This document shows, piece after piece, positions 36,650 through 48,074 of a stretch of 64,000 bases of DNA. The DNA lies in assembly GCA_028023455.1 (NCBI GenBank), contig JAQFVV010000020.1, forward strand, positions 11,446,385 through 11,510,384, given 5' to 3'. Source of the DNA: Epiperipatus broadwayi. Its lineage: Eukaryota > Onychophora > Udeonychophora > Euonychophora > Peripatidae. The stretch's first letter is position 1; each line of letters opens with the position of its first letter. The notes under the pieces were generated by a model. It saw only the letters and a list, made by a program, of their open reading frames with translations. It did not search any database and was not told the DNA's origin. Both the position numbers and the translations under genes were made by a program.

Positions 36650-37740
36650 CAGTTGAAAGAGCAATTTTAATAAGTGTGCAATTAGAATCTTAAGTAAGTG
36701 ATTGATGATAGAACACAAATCTTGCTTAATTTGAAACATTAAAAATATTAAGTTAATTAAAGTTGACAATAAATCTCAATCTATGTCAATATATATGGCT
36801 TTCCTTACGTAAATATACCTGTGTATGTGTGTATAGGTAAATTGGTATATATTAATAAAAGGTAAACATCTTTTATATAACCTACTGCCGAGCAGAAACT
36901 TCAACAGCTCTCTCCTATAGAGGATTGCATTACTCACATATCGAGTGTTTTATTTTATCCTTGTATAATCAATACTCTATTCTATGGTATATATATATAG
37001 TGTGTCCCAGTGAAAAGATAATTGATGACTAGTCCTCTCTTTACGGCGCCTGCAGCGTCATCTCTGGATCAACGCATGTGTAAAGCAGCGACGTAGTTTA
37101 ATTATTCACCACAAACATTTTAAGACGTTAGCTAGCGTGTCTGGATCTTAAGTTACGACATGAAATATGCTAGTGAGTTTCGTACCTTAACCCACGCCAC
37201 TAAAAAGAGCTAACATTAAATTTTGTTTTAAACCTTTGATCAAACTGAGTATGGGAGTGAAGCCATCAGTCGCAAGAACGTTTTCAACTAGTGAATATTT
37301 ATACAGAGTAAATGAAATCAGAGCTTATTTAAATTTTGGTAATAATTTGCATTTCATTTTGCTTAATTTTCTGTTCTCGTCTTTTGTTTGTAAATTTAAA
37401 TCGAGAGAAGGGGAAAGGCGAAACAGAGCAGTTTTGAATAAATGTATGACTTTTGATTTTATTTCAAAATAGTAATGCTAGAAACATATAGTTTTCAATA
37501 TAGAAAAAGCACTTTAGAGAGGGAAGAAAAATAAGAGTGGAAAATAGTCTTTATTGTGCAATAATGTATAAACACAAGTTCACTGCCACTATACAAGTTC
37601 AGGAGATTACGTAAAAATATATTACGACCACACACTTCTGTGATTATTGAAGAGTATATAAATATCATATAAAGACGCTAGTTGTTCCTGTATCAGTAAT
37701 AAAAAGAGAGAAGAGATGAACAGAAAGAAAGGAATCTTTT
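36650..37740. other. No recognised gene
   Basis: 37010-37250 is less AT-rich (GTGTGTCCCAGTGAAAAG, GGCGCCTGCAGCGTC) and may be part of an unidentified transposon. A 78-codon open stretch at 37236-37472 shows no motif I recognise. Confidence 0.4.
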
Positions 37741-38095
37741 TAATTGTCTTTTCTTTTATTTAAATTTTTCGTAATAATATCTAATTACTACGGTTAATGA
37801 CTAAATGTTACCACTTAATTTTAATTTTCTGTCGCCTAGTTACACTAACTGATTTTCGGACAGAGAACTTAGCATATCTATACAAAACAAACTTATATAT
37901 AAATCTAAATTTTTACTAGTTTTTTTCTTTTATTTAAATTTTTCTTAATAACATCTAATTACTACGGATAATGACAAAGTGTTACCACTTGCTTTTAATG
38001 TTCTGTCGCCTAGTTACACTGATTTTCGGACAGAGAACTTAACATATCTATGCAATCCAAACTTACATATAAATCTAAATTTTTACTACTTAAAT
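37741..38095. repeat. Tandem duplication, about 175 bp, two copies
   Basis: Both copies start CTTTTATTTAAATTTTTC and contain TCTGTCGCCTAGTTACACT and GATTTTCGGACAGAGAACTT. Each ends AAATCTAAATTTTTACTA. There is about 90% identity by eye. Confidence 0.9.
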
Positions 38096-38534
38096 AAAGA
38101 ATATATTTTATTGTAAGTTTTAATCTTTCTTTTTTATTTTAGTATATATGCGTATATATTTACTGGAATAACAAGCTTCCGGAATATTGTTTGTCAACAT
38201 AACACCTTCTATTATCAAATCTGATTTGAAATGAAAAATTAATTCCTTCTTTTGCTTTTCCTGATTCATGTTAGAACTCAGATATTAACTCAGCTTTATT
38301 GAATAAGGTAATAATTTAACATTGAAAAGTAGAGTTAATTTCTACTCATTTAATATTCTTATAAATAAATAATAGAATATGAAATTTAATAACTGAAACA
38401 CAGGCTTGTTATATACCTGTGGCTATATATATGTAATATAGGGTATATGAGCACAGACTTTCACACCACCCACCTCTCTCCACTCTATCTAATAACATTG
38501 ATACACCTAAACACATATATGCTGAAAAGATAAA

Positions 38535-38591
38535 TAATCACCAATATACGTATTTCATGCTAAACCAGCAATCATCAGTTGGTCCAGACTA
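38535..38591 (-). ncRNA. Hammerhead ribozyme motif (HHR-1)
   Basis: Minus strand: CTGATGA (complement of 38572-38578), stem II TGCT/AGCA, GAAA (38553-38556), helix III TACGTA. Stem I is ACCAA/TTGGT, then a UGG bulge, then TAGTC/GATTA. Base 10.1/11.1 is U·U instead of G-C. Confidence 0.65.
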
Positions 38592-38841
38592 TCATCTTTA
38601 CACACATATATAGTATAAGTGCTCAGATATATATTAAGATAGACTATCCTCATAGTTTAATGAGTGTGACAAAAATCTCGGCCTCAGGGTGGCCTTTGAG
38701 CATTCCATCATCAGATTTTCAATTGGATGGACGGTTGAAGAGTTGAGTGTGGAGTGGATTGAAGCCTGTCCATTAAACTATGAGGATAGTCTATCTTAAT
38801 ATATATCTGAGCACTTATACTATATATGTGTGTAAAGATGA

Positions 38842-38898
38842 TAGTCTGGACCAACTGATGATTGCTGGTTTAGCATGAAATACGTATATTGATGATTA
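38842..38898 (+). ncRNA. Hammerhead ribozyme motif (HHR-1)
   Basis: CTGATGA (38855-38861), GAAA (38877-38880), helix III TACGTA, predicted cleavage after A38888. Stem I ACCAA against TTGAT has one mismatch. Outer TAGTC/GATTA is kept. Confidence 0.6.
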
Positions 38899-38999
38899 TT
38901 TATCTTTTCAGCATATATGTGTTTAGGTGTATCAGTGTTATTAGATAGAGTGGAGAGAGGTGGGTGGTGTGAAAGTCTGTGCTCATATACCCTATAATA

Positions 39000-39765
39000 A
39001 ATATGAAATTTATAAATACTACTCAATACGCACTTCGAAGTATTATTTATGGCATTGCATTGCATGAAAAATTTATTTGCTTTTCAATAATTACATATTA
39101 ATTACTACTGTATTAATTACATTATACATATGTGTAAGTATTTGATATAACATAGTGCCAAGTAATTTTAAAAAAATTATAATTGGTTAAATTATTACAT
39201 ATAGACATAAAATATATTTATAATTCTGCAAATAAAATTGAAAATAATATTGTCATATAAATACTTGCCAATTCATATCATGAATAATAATAAAAAGGTC
39301 AATAGAATTTAGTTATCAGTCCTATTTTATCAGTTATGATCTAACTATAACACTAATATATGCTAAAGATACATCAACAACTCATTTATGCATATAAAAA
39401 CAATAACTTTAATATGCAACCTGTTTCTGATTTTAATGCATCATATAAGTACTTACGTAATTTGATTTATGCACAAGTTAAAAAATATGTCCTCATTGCT
39501 ATATTAATCTACATTTTTTTTACAGAATGTTTTTTTTATTAAAAACATTTTTATAGGCCTTACATAATATTACATAATATTTTTAATCGTATTCAAAGCA
39601 ATGAATGTTATTAACAATTTTATAAGTAATAGAGTTTATACTACTGCCAATAAATAAACATTCTTTATGACTTTTCTATATTATATATAATTAAAAAAAT
39701 TAAATTAGCGACAATGAATGAAGAAAAAATATTTTCCTTTTTCTAATTTAATTAATATAATAAAG
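39000..39765. other. AT-rich, no gene
   Basis: Low-complexity AT-rich DNA. Short open stretches (39360-39542) have AT-driven composition only. Confidence 0.5.
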
Positions 39766-39766
39766 A

Positions 39767-39910
39767 TGTAACAGCTAGTTTTTTTTTTTTTTTTCATATG
39801 TCATAGCATCGGCCGGGACGCGAACCCACAACCGTCTGCAACCAACTACTTGCTTGCATGGCGGCTGCGATACCTCTCGGCTAACAATGCAAGACCTGTA
39901 ACAGCTAGTT
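39767..39910 (-). mobile_element. SINE-B, full copy with perfect 14-bp target duplication
   Basis: TGTAACAGCTAGTT at 39767-39780 and 39897-39910 flanks a 116-bp element. Minus strand: GCATTGTTAGCCGAGAGG (A box region), B box GGTTCGCGTCC, a matching acceptor-like GATGC, then GACATATG and an A tail (the T run at 39781-39794). The long insertion between the A and B boxes distinguishes this subfamily from the 17.3 kb copy. Confidence 0.9.
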
Positions 39911-40084
39911 TAGTGCAGCAGAATGAAAGAAAAATATTTCTTGCTTCTTTTTTGTCCACTTAAATTGAATTGCTAGTCAGCATTGAAGGGAATAAAATAT
40001 TTTAAATATTTTGTAAGCTAGGTGAAAACTTTGTGCAAGATAAGATATTTATATCAGATTTTCTTATGCCAGATTTATATAAGT

Positions 40085-40300
40085 AGAATTTCTTACACAA
40101 GCTGTTAAAATAGTAGCAGATCCTAAGATAGTGCAGTGTTTCCAGATCTAGGGTTTCTCGCTGATGAAAGCCATAAACTAGAAACTAATCTAGGGATATT
40201 GGATGAGTAACCACTAGAAAGGGTTTTATGCAATGAACCTTCTAGCATTCATTGATTACTATGGCTTGCACTGGATGACACTAGAGTATGGAGGATTTGC
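40085..40300 (+). repeat. HHR-2 repeat, single copy
   Basis: Shares GCAGATCCTAAGAT, the ribozyme block and GGGTTTTATGCA..TTGATTAC. The core keeps CTGATGA (40161-40167), GAAA (40181-40184) and CTAATC, but stem II (AGC against ACT) and stem I are weakened. Confidence 0.75.
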
Positions 40301-40304
40301 TATT

Positions 40305-41460
40305 GTTAGAAATCCATCTCTAAAGTATGGAAATGTAAAATATATTTATTCAATGTATCATATTTACTTATGTAATATTTACCGAGGCTGTAACCTCGAG
40401 AATAGGTGTGTAAAATGTGATGGTAGTGACTTCTACAGGTGTTTAACCACAAGCTTATGCTATGGAAGAAAAGAGGGGAACCCTTCTTTACTTCAATCTA
40501 CTTTCTATTTAAATAGGTGAAGCTGAAGCGGTTAGATCTGTGAGCATGAAGCTATTCAATACTTCACTAATTACGTCCACATTTCTTATTACACATTAAT
40601 ACTTGTGAAATCTTTCGATTTACGAGTCAATGGAAAGATCTTATAGTTAGAAATCTATTACAGTAATTTAAAGTTGTAATTATAAATTTATTAAACGCAC
40701 TATCACTAATGTTTCCAGTTGTATAACAGTTTGATTTAATTTCATATAACATCCTCCTAAATAGAATGGTAGAATGATGGATTTTAGAGCTAAAGGTTCG
40801 TATAAAAGCTCAACCCGTTATTTATAATGCTTAAAAATTATATATTCTATTGATCAATTAATCTTCCAATTATTTTGTTTTATATATCATAAGAACATAT
40901 AATATTTCTAATATATATATATAATATATTTATAGCAACTTCAATTTTATGAAACACTATGAAAAAGTAAGAAACATCATTAAATATAGTGATCATTTAT
41001 AATTTATCTAACAGTTTTTCAAAAAATTTATTTTTTAATACCACTTTTAATACAACTATAAAAAAGAACGAAAATGTGTGATACAATTCAGTTTATTTGT
41101 AGTTGACTTTCTGTATTTAAAATAAACACATTAAAAACACTTGCCAAAAGTTGTTCACTGTATTTGTTGACATGGGAACAAGGACCAAAGACGAATGCAA
41201 AATTTGACATATCTTTTGAATATTTTTTTAAGCTACAGACAAGCAATTATTGTTGAAAAAGGTTATACTGAATGAATTTCAATCCCAATAAAATAAATTG
41301 TGGTAATAATTTATAAATTCACATGTATTTTGTTATCTTATAATTATTTCCATAAGAGCATATAGGTTATTTTATAACATGGCATTTCAAGAAGTATTAT
41401 TTAAACTTATAAACTACATTTAATCATTTAGTAACATATATTTTAATTAATAATAAAGCA

Positions 41461-41480
<20 letters not shown>
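40305..41480. other. AT-rich, no gene
   Basis: An (AT)n(GT)n microsatellite at about 41461-41500 closes this stretch. The rest is AT-rich and featureless. Confidence 0.5.
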
Positions 41481-41489
<9 letters not shown>

Positions 41490-41498
<9 letters not shown>

Positions 41499-41985
41499 AA
41501 TATTGTGGTAGGAAACCATTTTTCATGCATACACTATAAAATTGTCATTCTCTCCAAGCCCTAAGAATAGATGGACCATGTACGCTTTTAATACATTTAT
41601 TGATGGAAGAGTGCATGCTAATTCTGTAGTGCATGTATGAAAAGCAGTTTTCTTGCACAGTATTACACACATATAAAACACCACTGATTATTACATATAT
41701 ACAAATTAACAAGATTTATTGATACAGGTAGTTAAAAATGAGAATTTTTCTCATCCCTGTGATATGTCAATTGAAATTTGTACGAGTAATATACTAATTT
41801 AAAATTCAGACTCATATTCAGTTCAAGCCTTAATTTATACATGATCAATAAACATTGGTTTATTTTAAAAATAAGCTTTAAGCATAACGAGCTATCTATG
41901 CTCTTAAAATATTTATGGATTGGAGAGTGCATATCAATTATATAGTGCTAATATGAAAAGCAGTTTTCTTCCACAATATTATAGA
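41490..41985. repeat. Unclassified palindromic repeat
   Basis: GTGTAATATTGTGGTAGGAA (about 41495) pairs with TTCTTGCACAGTATTACAC near 41650, making a hairpin of about 175 bp. One arm type (GGAGAGTGCAT...ATGAAAAGCAGTTTTCTT) recurs at about 41920-41985, again ending in CACAATATTAT. No hammerhead core is seen. Confidence 0.65.
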
Positions 41986-42014
41986 TTAGTATATAACACA
42001 GCATTTTGAATGGT

Positions 42015-42450
42015 ACTATTTTTTTCTCTCATTCAGGTGGTGCTAGACCAACCTGGAAATCAAACTTGTGACCTTTAGATAGATGAATACTGAAATTAAA
42101 ATGACCTATAATCAATTAGTCTATTCTCTCAAAGGCAACATAATATAAAATATTTTCTATACTTATCTTTGAGAGTCCTGATTATTTCTACTTTTTCTTA
42201 AGAGCAGAGATGATGAATGATTTCCAACATTATGAATCATCACATTAGACTACTTTATGAAGTTTTAAAAATCTTTTAATTTTTTTTTGTTTTTTTCCCA
42301 ATTAAACTTATGTTCATTGGTACATGTATGGTTTTCTATTTTTGATATATGTTTTTTCCTTTTAATCATTACTCTGTGGTCTTTTAATCATTTTTAAATG
42401 GGGTGACTTTTCACTGATATATGTTTTTTCATATTCATGTGCTCAATTGT
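42015..42450 (-). mobile_element. PLE 3' end plus SINE-A module (minus copy)
   Basis: Read on the minus strand from 42450: HEYEKTYISEKSPHLK resembles the GIY-YIG segment of the PLE at 13.2 kb, followed by the Lys-rich C-terminal region. The tRNA-like SINE-A module comes next (AATTGATTATAGG..GTTTGATTTCC, 42030-42135). It has the same order and spacing as 12560-13290. Confidence 0.65.
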
Positions 42451-42870
42451 GAAATGACCAAAATATTGGACAGGGGGAAAAAAGTTAAAGAAGAAAATTT
42501 AAAGTTGTTCACATGTCAATAACAAATAACTCCATAAGCCAAAATGTGTCATAATTCATAATGTTCAAAAATAACTTATTATTCTTATTCTTAAGAAAAA
42601 ATGAAAAAATTAGGAAGATCCTCATAGATAGATAGATACAATTTCTACTGAATATTGCTTTGATAGAATAGCCTAATTGATTAGAGAATCACCTTAAATT
42701 CAATGTTTATAAATCCAAAGTTCTAAATTCATGCATGCATGCTAGTATTATCAGAAGCCAGGCCAGCAACACCTGAAAAAGTGAGGAGAATATATCATTT
42801 GAAATGTTGTATTATATACCAACCTGCTTAATGTATTTGAAAAGTTTGAATATTTTTTTTCTAAAAATAT
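42451..42870 (+). mobile_element. PLE 3' end plus SINE-A module (plus copy)
   Basis: CCAAAATATTGGACAGGG (about 42458) through AAAAAATTAGGAAGATCC (about 42605) aligns with the last 50 codons of the PLE at 12.95-13.1 kb. The tRNA-like SINE-A module follows (CTAATTGATTAGAG, ..GGCCAGCAACACCTGAAAA) with its tail. It is head to head with the preceding minus copy. Confidence 0.65.
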
Positions 42871-42984
42871 TTAACAATTATTTCTAATTGATAGAAATTT
42901 ATCATATAATTACAAATAAAATGCCATAATCACAAACTTTCAGACTCACATATGTTAGTTTTCTTGTTTATAACAAAAATTATA

Positions 42985-43175
42985 GACAACACAAGCTAGA
43001 AACTTGTCTGGGGATATTGAATAAATAGGAACTAGATAGGGATTTTATGAAACTTTCTTGCAGCCATTGATTACTCTGGCTTGCACTGGGCGGTACTACT
43101 GTATGAAGAATTTTGCCTCTGTTTTAACAGCTTGTGAAAGCAGAGGAAATGGTTATTATGTGATGTTATTGGTTT
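42985..43175 (+). repeat. HHR-2 repeat, 5'-truncated
   Basis: Starts within ribozyme stem II (CACAAGCTAGAAACTTGTC) and continues through the family body. The CTGATGA half is missing. Confidence 0.7.
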
Positions 43176-43304
43176 AATATTTTAAATTCTTTTTTAAATT
43201 ATGAAGCGAACTATATTTTTATTTCATTTCTGCTGCTTATTATATGCTTGGATAATTAATAAATGTAGATAGTAGGCCTCATGAATCTATATCCATTGTT
43301 ATCG

Positions 43305-43905
43305 TATCTATATCTCCTGACTAGTTTCTGGATTGTAGCTATCAATAGTGAGAAGTTTTGGAGATCTAATGTTTCTGGGTCTTTTGGATTGAATATGTTT
43401 TTTAAATGATCAACTTATCAATTTAATGTTTTGAATATTTGCATATTTATATAAGTCTAATACCACTTTAGGATCCATATATTTCATAACAACTTTAAGC
43501 ATCTTTATTTTTTGGTTAAGAGTAATATAAACCTTCTCCTCTAGTTTTCACAATGCTTTCTAAAACACAATTATTTTTCTATCCTAATTCTTTAATCTAT
43601 TGTAAGCTTGAGAAATTAATAGTCTTAAATGATAGTGTTTATTAAATCCCTATTCATTTCTCTTCTATTTTCCCATCCTAGTTTCTAACTTATAGCCTTC
43701 ATCAGTAAAAAGTTTTGAATCTGAATCTAGCATTGCTTGATGAAAGGTGCATTGGATCTGAAAAAAGAGATGGACTAGGTCCAAATCCAAAATTTCTCAT
43801 TGACAAAGTCCATAAGCCAGAAATTAGTTTGGGGATACTGATAAACAGCAATGGATAGGAGTTTTATGACCCCTACCATCTAGCACTTACTGGAGTAGAA
43901 AAAAT
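43305..43905. repeat. Decayed HHR-2 cluster (minus, minus, plus)
   Basis: Minus remnants lie at about 43305-43375 and 43675-43740, and a plus remnant at about 43770-43905. The second minus copy keeps CTGATGA, stem II GGC/GTT and GAAA but has lost stem I. The others have core substitutions. Confidence 0.65.
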
Positions 43906-43909
43906 AAAG

Positions 43910-46475
43910 TTTGATCCCAAAAAGCATTGTTTTAAGCTAGGTTCATGTAATGTTTTTTGTTTTATTTCATCTGATATAAAAGAATTATTTAAAAATGTGA
44001 AACTTGAGGTTGAATACCTTATTAATTAAAGTATTGTAACAGCTGCTTCATTTGCAGTAATGATAAGTAGCCAAGGTCAGTCTTAGAGAGATAGAATAAT
44101 ATAGGGTTAGTCAAAGAAATTGTTAATATAATTTTTTTTAAAATCTTAAATATATCTTAAAATCGTAGAATAAGTTAAAATTAAAAACGTGGGGGGGGTA
44201 GTACACATTTATACACACACAGACATTCGTCTATTTGTGTATACATGTTAGTGCATATGTGTGCAAATTAAAAATTTAAATAATAACTTAAATATTATAA
44301 AAGGCTCATATCAATTCAAAATTATAAATAAAATTTTAAAATAGATTATTTTCTTATGATTAAATCTGTTTTCTTTTGTTTTGTTTTTTATCTTGTTAAA
44401 AAAATTTAATTAAGGAAAATTTAAAATCGGATTTATTAACCTATTTAGCTGCAAAATCCATCTTTCTATTTTGAATAGGCCCTAATGAGTCTTTCATCCA
44501 TACTTTTTCATATTTGAACATTTTATTTTTACTATTAAACCTTTTTCTATATCATATATTGATAATTTTAACATTATTTGTTACAAATATAAGCTTTCAA
44601 ATATATATATATTATAAAAGTTAACATTTTACCTTTGCAAAATATGAAAATAAACTTTTAAATGGACTTCTTATCTATAACAATGTCACTTGACATTATT
44701 GGACATATTTATCTATTCAAAAAGTTAGTAAATCAAAATATTAGATCTTTGAATTCCATTTTTAAAATCAAAGAAATTTAGGATTAGTTATCATTAAAGA
44801 GAAAATAAATCTTAAAAGTAAAGATTAAATTTATTATTAAAATTTTAAAAATAATTTTTTTACTTTTTTGACAAAAGACTATTCTATTTTATCTAATGAA
44901 CAGTGTTCACTTGCTAAAATAAACTTTTTAAAGGTTATCTTCCTAAAAATAAATGTTTTGATGAATCATCTAATTGTAGTGATATAAGTTTTTTTTTTTA
45001 AAAATAAGCAGTTTACAAAAATATTGCATAAATAATCTTTAATATGTAAACAAATTATAGAAAATTACAATTTTTCTTTAGGAAAATTAATTTTTTAGTT
45101 ATTTGCCTTAGGACTAAAACAGTCTGCTAATCAGAAATTATCATTCCTATTGACACCTAAAGAGGAATCTCATAAGAATGTTATGCAAATTAAATATTCT
45201 AATCACCTAATAAATCTGTACAATGCTGACATCTTCAGATATTTTTCAACTAATAATTTTAAATTTGTAACTACAGAAAGATAAAACTGCACAGAGTAAT
45301 ATGTTTATCCAGCACTATTGTAACAACCAAAATTATAAATACAGCACTGTTACTTTATTGAAATTATAACTGCTAATTAATTAATAAGTTTTCAAATAAG
45401 ATGGAATAATTTATTTTTCCACTTCAAATTTCAGAGGTTTTGTTAATTTGTATTGATTAGATATTTTTTTATCAATTAATTATCTTTGTAACTAGTTTTT
45501 TTGTGTGTGAGGATAGTATAATTATTTTAGTTATATTTCATCCTTATCAAAAAGTTTATTTAATAAACAATTTCTAAATACTTGCAAAAATTCCATTTAA
45601 AGTGACAAACACAGACCAATTAAAAAAAAATTATATATGAGTCAAAAATAATTTTTATTTATTCTGTTTCCTATACGCATGCTGGTTTTTATTAAACTGT
45701 ATTGGTTTTCTGAGCTTTCTCCCCCACTGATAGAAAGCTTAAAAGAGCAATTTGAAGAAAAAAATTATTTAACAAATATGCTAGTCAATGACTATTTCAC
45801 AATGAAAAGAGTAAACAAAACCTTTTAGGATCTCTCTCTCTCTTTTTCTGACTCTCTCATCCACCCACCATCTGAATTAGTTGAAGTAAAATGATCTTCC
45901 ATGCATGCCATATTTGAATTCTCTTCAAATAGACCATATTGCACAAGGATCAATTCATTATCAAAAATTTCCCTTAGTAAATTAACTTAGAGTACTCTCA
46001 ACCATGGAAAAAGAAAAAAAAAACTATAAGTTCATTTTCTTTTATACATTTAATGTTACATAAACTTTTGCATGAAGAAATAAAAAACTTTAGAAAGAAA
46101 ATAAGTTTATATTTAAAGATTGAGTAAAAAGATCACACATGTATTTAGATAAAGGACTTATATATATTTAATTCTATGCATTTCAAGTTTTGTTGTTTGA
46201 GCTTATTATGTTATATTTTGTTGTTTTATATATAAGACATATTACAAGATCTTTAAGAGTATACATTGGGAAAAAAACCTGAATAATTGTTTTGTTAACT
46301 GCTGTAATAAATTAAATGGGAAATTGCCTAATAATAAAATAATATAAAAAAAGAAAGACTGAAATGAGCTACTTTATAGGTAACTTCTGTAAAAGTATTA
46401 TCTCCTATTAATTAATAACTTTTTTGGGAATGTTAATTACTTTCTACAGCATTAATTGTAATCTAAATAAAAAGG
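43910..46475. other. AT-rich, no gene
   Basis: Long AT-rich stretch with a G homopolymer near 44192 and a short (TC)n tract near 45832. No coding, RNA or repeat signal is recognised. Confidence 0.55.
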
Positions 46476-46477
46476 AG

Positions 46478-46595
46478 AGGAAAAGCGTTGTTAGCCAAGA
46501 GGTCAGCACAGCTGTCTTGCAAGCAAGCAGTTGGTTGCAGACAGTTATTGTGGGTTTGCCTCCCGGCCGATGCTATGACATATGGAAAAAAACCC
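46478..46595 (+). mobile_element. SINE-B copy
   Basis: GCGTTGTTAGCCAAGAGG, TGCAAGCAAGCAGTTGG, GGGTTTGCCTCCCGG and GATGCTATGACATATG, then an A run: the same element as at 39.8 kb, on the plus strand. No clear target duplication. Confidence 0.8.
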
Positions 46596-46737
46596 GACTA
46601 ATAATAAATATGTCAATTACAATTTCCTGTAAAATTTGGATTAAACTTTCTATATATATATATATCTTTGACTTAAAAGACATAGTGAATATATATATAT
46701 GTGGAAATATATTGGTTAGCCATATACATTAAACAAG

Positions 46738-46905
46738 GCGAAACTCTTTAGTAGTGCCACCCTGTGCCAACCAGAGTAATCAAAGGATGCCAGAAAGCTT
46801 GTGCATAAAATCCCTATCTAATGCCTACTCATCCAATATCCCCAGACTAGTTTCTGGCTTGTGGCCTTCATCAGTGATTTCTCATAGTTTTATAGTTAAG
46901 TAGAG
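46738..46905 (-). repeat. HHR-2 repeat (minus), stem I truncated
   Basis: On the minus strand it keeps CTGATGA (46868-46874), stem II, GAAA and CTAGTCTGGGGATATTGGAT, but the 5' strand of stem I is replaced (GAGAAATCA). It forms a head-to-head junction with the array that follows. Confidence 0.8.
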
Positions 46906-46965
46906 ATAAAAGGTGGTTGCTGGAGAGTTGCATTAGATCCTAAGATCTAGGTGCAGTGCTCTCAA

Positions 46966-47024
46966 ATCCAAAGTTCTTCACTGACGAAGACCACAAGCCA
47001 GAAACTAATCTGGGGATATTGGAT
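46966..47024 (+). ncRNA. Hammerhead ribozyme motif (HHR-2), array unit 1
   Basis: CTGACGA (46981-46987; C at the tolerant N7), stem II around CACAA (first base pairs weakened: AGAC/GCCA), GAAA (47001-47004), CTAATC, cut after C47010. Stem I: TCTTCA/TGGGGA, AGT/TA loop, ATCCAA/TTGGAT. Confidence 0.7.
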
Positions 47025-47867
47025 GAGTAGGCATTAGATAGGGATTTTATGCACAAGTCTTCTGGAATCCATTGATTACTCTGGTTGGCACAGAGTGGCA
47101 CTACTGGAGAGTTTTGCCTTGCTTATAAACAATTATGTGCTAGTATAAGAGATGGTGATCATGTGATGCTTAATGGTTTAACACTAATCCTGCCTAATAG
47201 AATAGTGGTGGGTATGGTTGTTAAAGAGCCAAAGATACCAAAATGTATGGGTGCTGAACTTAGTTCAGACCTATATGACTATATAAGCTATTGAGCTTAG
47301 ATTGAAAATATTTTTGTGTTTTCAATTTCATTCTCATTGTTTTATAGTTAAGTAGAGATAAAATGTGGTTTCTGGAGGGTTGCATTAGATCCTAAGATCT
47401 AGATGCAGTGCTCTCAGATCCAAAGCTCCTCACTGACGAAGACCACAAGCCAAAAACTAGTCTGGGAATATTGGATGAGTAGGCATTAGATAGGGATTTT
47501 ATGCACAAGTCTTCTGGCATCCATTGATTACTCTGGTTGGCACAGAGTGGCACTACTGGAGAGTTTTGCCTTGCTTATAAACAATTGTGCTAATATAAGA
47601 GATGGTGATCACGTGATGCTTAATGGTTTAACACTAATCCTGCCTAATAGAATAGTGGTGGCTATGGTTGTTAAAGAGCCAAAGACACCAAAATGTATGG
47701 GTGCTGAACTTAGTTCAGACCTATATGACTATATAAGCTATTGAGCTTAGATTGAAAATATTATTGTGTTTTCAATTTTATTTTCATAATTTTGTAGTTA
47801 AATAGAGATAAAATGTGGTTTCTGGAGGGTTGCATTAGATCCTAAGATCTAGGTGCAGTGCTCTCAG

Positions 47868-47926
47868 ATCCAAAGCTCCTCACTGACGAAGGCCACAAGC
47901 CAGAAACTAGTCTGGGGATATTGGAT
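47868..47926 (+). ncRNA. Hammerhead ribozyme motif (HHR-2), array unit 3, best copy
   Basis: Outer stem I ATCCAA (47868-47873) pairs with TTGGAT (47921-47926). The internal loop is AGC/TA. Inner stem I TCCTCA (47877-47882) pairs with TGGGGA (47913-47918). CTGACGA is at 47883-47889, stem II GGC/GCC with loop CACAA, GAAA at 47903-47906, and helix III CTAG with the classic GUC triplet, cut after C47912. Beyond the outer stem, CTC/GAG adds three more pairs. The only departure is an A·A at the base of stem II. Confidence 0.8.
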
Positions 47927-48074
47927 GAGTAGGCATTAGATAGGGATTTTATGCATAAGCCTTGTGGCATCCATTGATTACTCTGGTTGGCACAGGGTGG
48001 CACTACTGGAGAGTTTTTCCTTGTTTATAAACAATTATGTGCTAGTATGAGAGATGATGATCATGTGATACATA

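Larger units (their letters stand above)
38405..38998. repeat. HHR-1 foldback (inverted dimer)
   Basis: Minus arm 38405-38648 and plus arm about 38755-38998 are near-perfect reverse complements. A segment of about 100 bp (38657-38755, AATCTCGGCCTCAGGGTGG...), which belongs to the unit's 5' part, sits at the centre. Both arms keep a full hammerhead core. Confidence 0.9.
46906..48070 (+). repeat. HHR-2 tandem array, about 2.6 units of about 451 bp
   Basis: Direct repeats of a unit. The predicted ribozyme cut sites fall at 47010, 47462 and 47912, giving spacings of 452 and 450 bp. Units share GGTTGCATTAGATCCTAAG, CTGACGAAG, GGCACTACTGGAGAGTTTTG and CTAATAGAATAGTGGTG, and differ by a few percent. 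The 65-69-codon frames at 47085 and 47547 are inside the units. They differ by amino-acid-changing substitutions and an indel, so they do not look conserved as protein. Confidence 0.95.

Noticed and set aside
37236-37472. 78-codon frame in a GC-richer patch
   Set aside because: No motif, no homologue that I can name, no splice context; not enough to call a gene.
46424-46732. 102-codon open frame
   Set aside because: Most of it is the SINE-B tRNA-like body; it has no protein features beyond that.
47085-47744. Two similar open frames (65-69 codons) in tandem that look like a small protein family, with a relative at 35073-35264
   Set aside because: They lie in the body of the HHR-2 repeat. Differences between copies change amino acids and include an indel, so similarity reflects the DNA repeat and not protein conservation.
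46906-48070. Regularly spaced repeats as a CRISPR array
   Set aside because: Units of about 450 bp without short repeats and unique spacers, in a eukaryotic transposon context.
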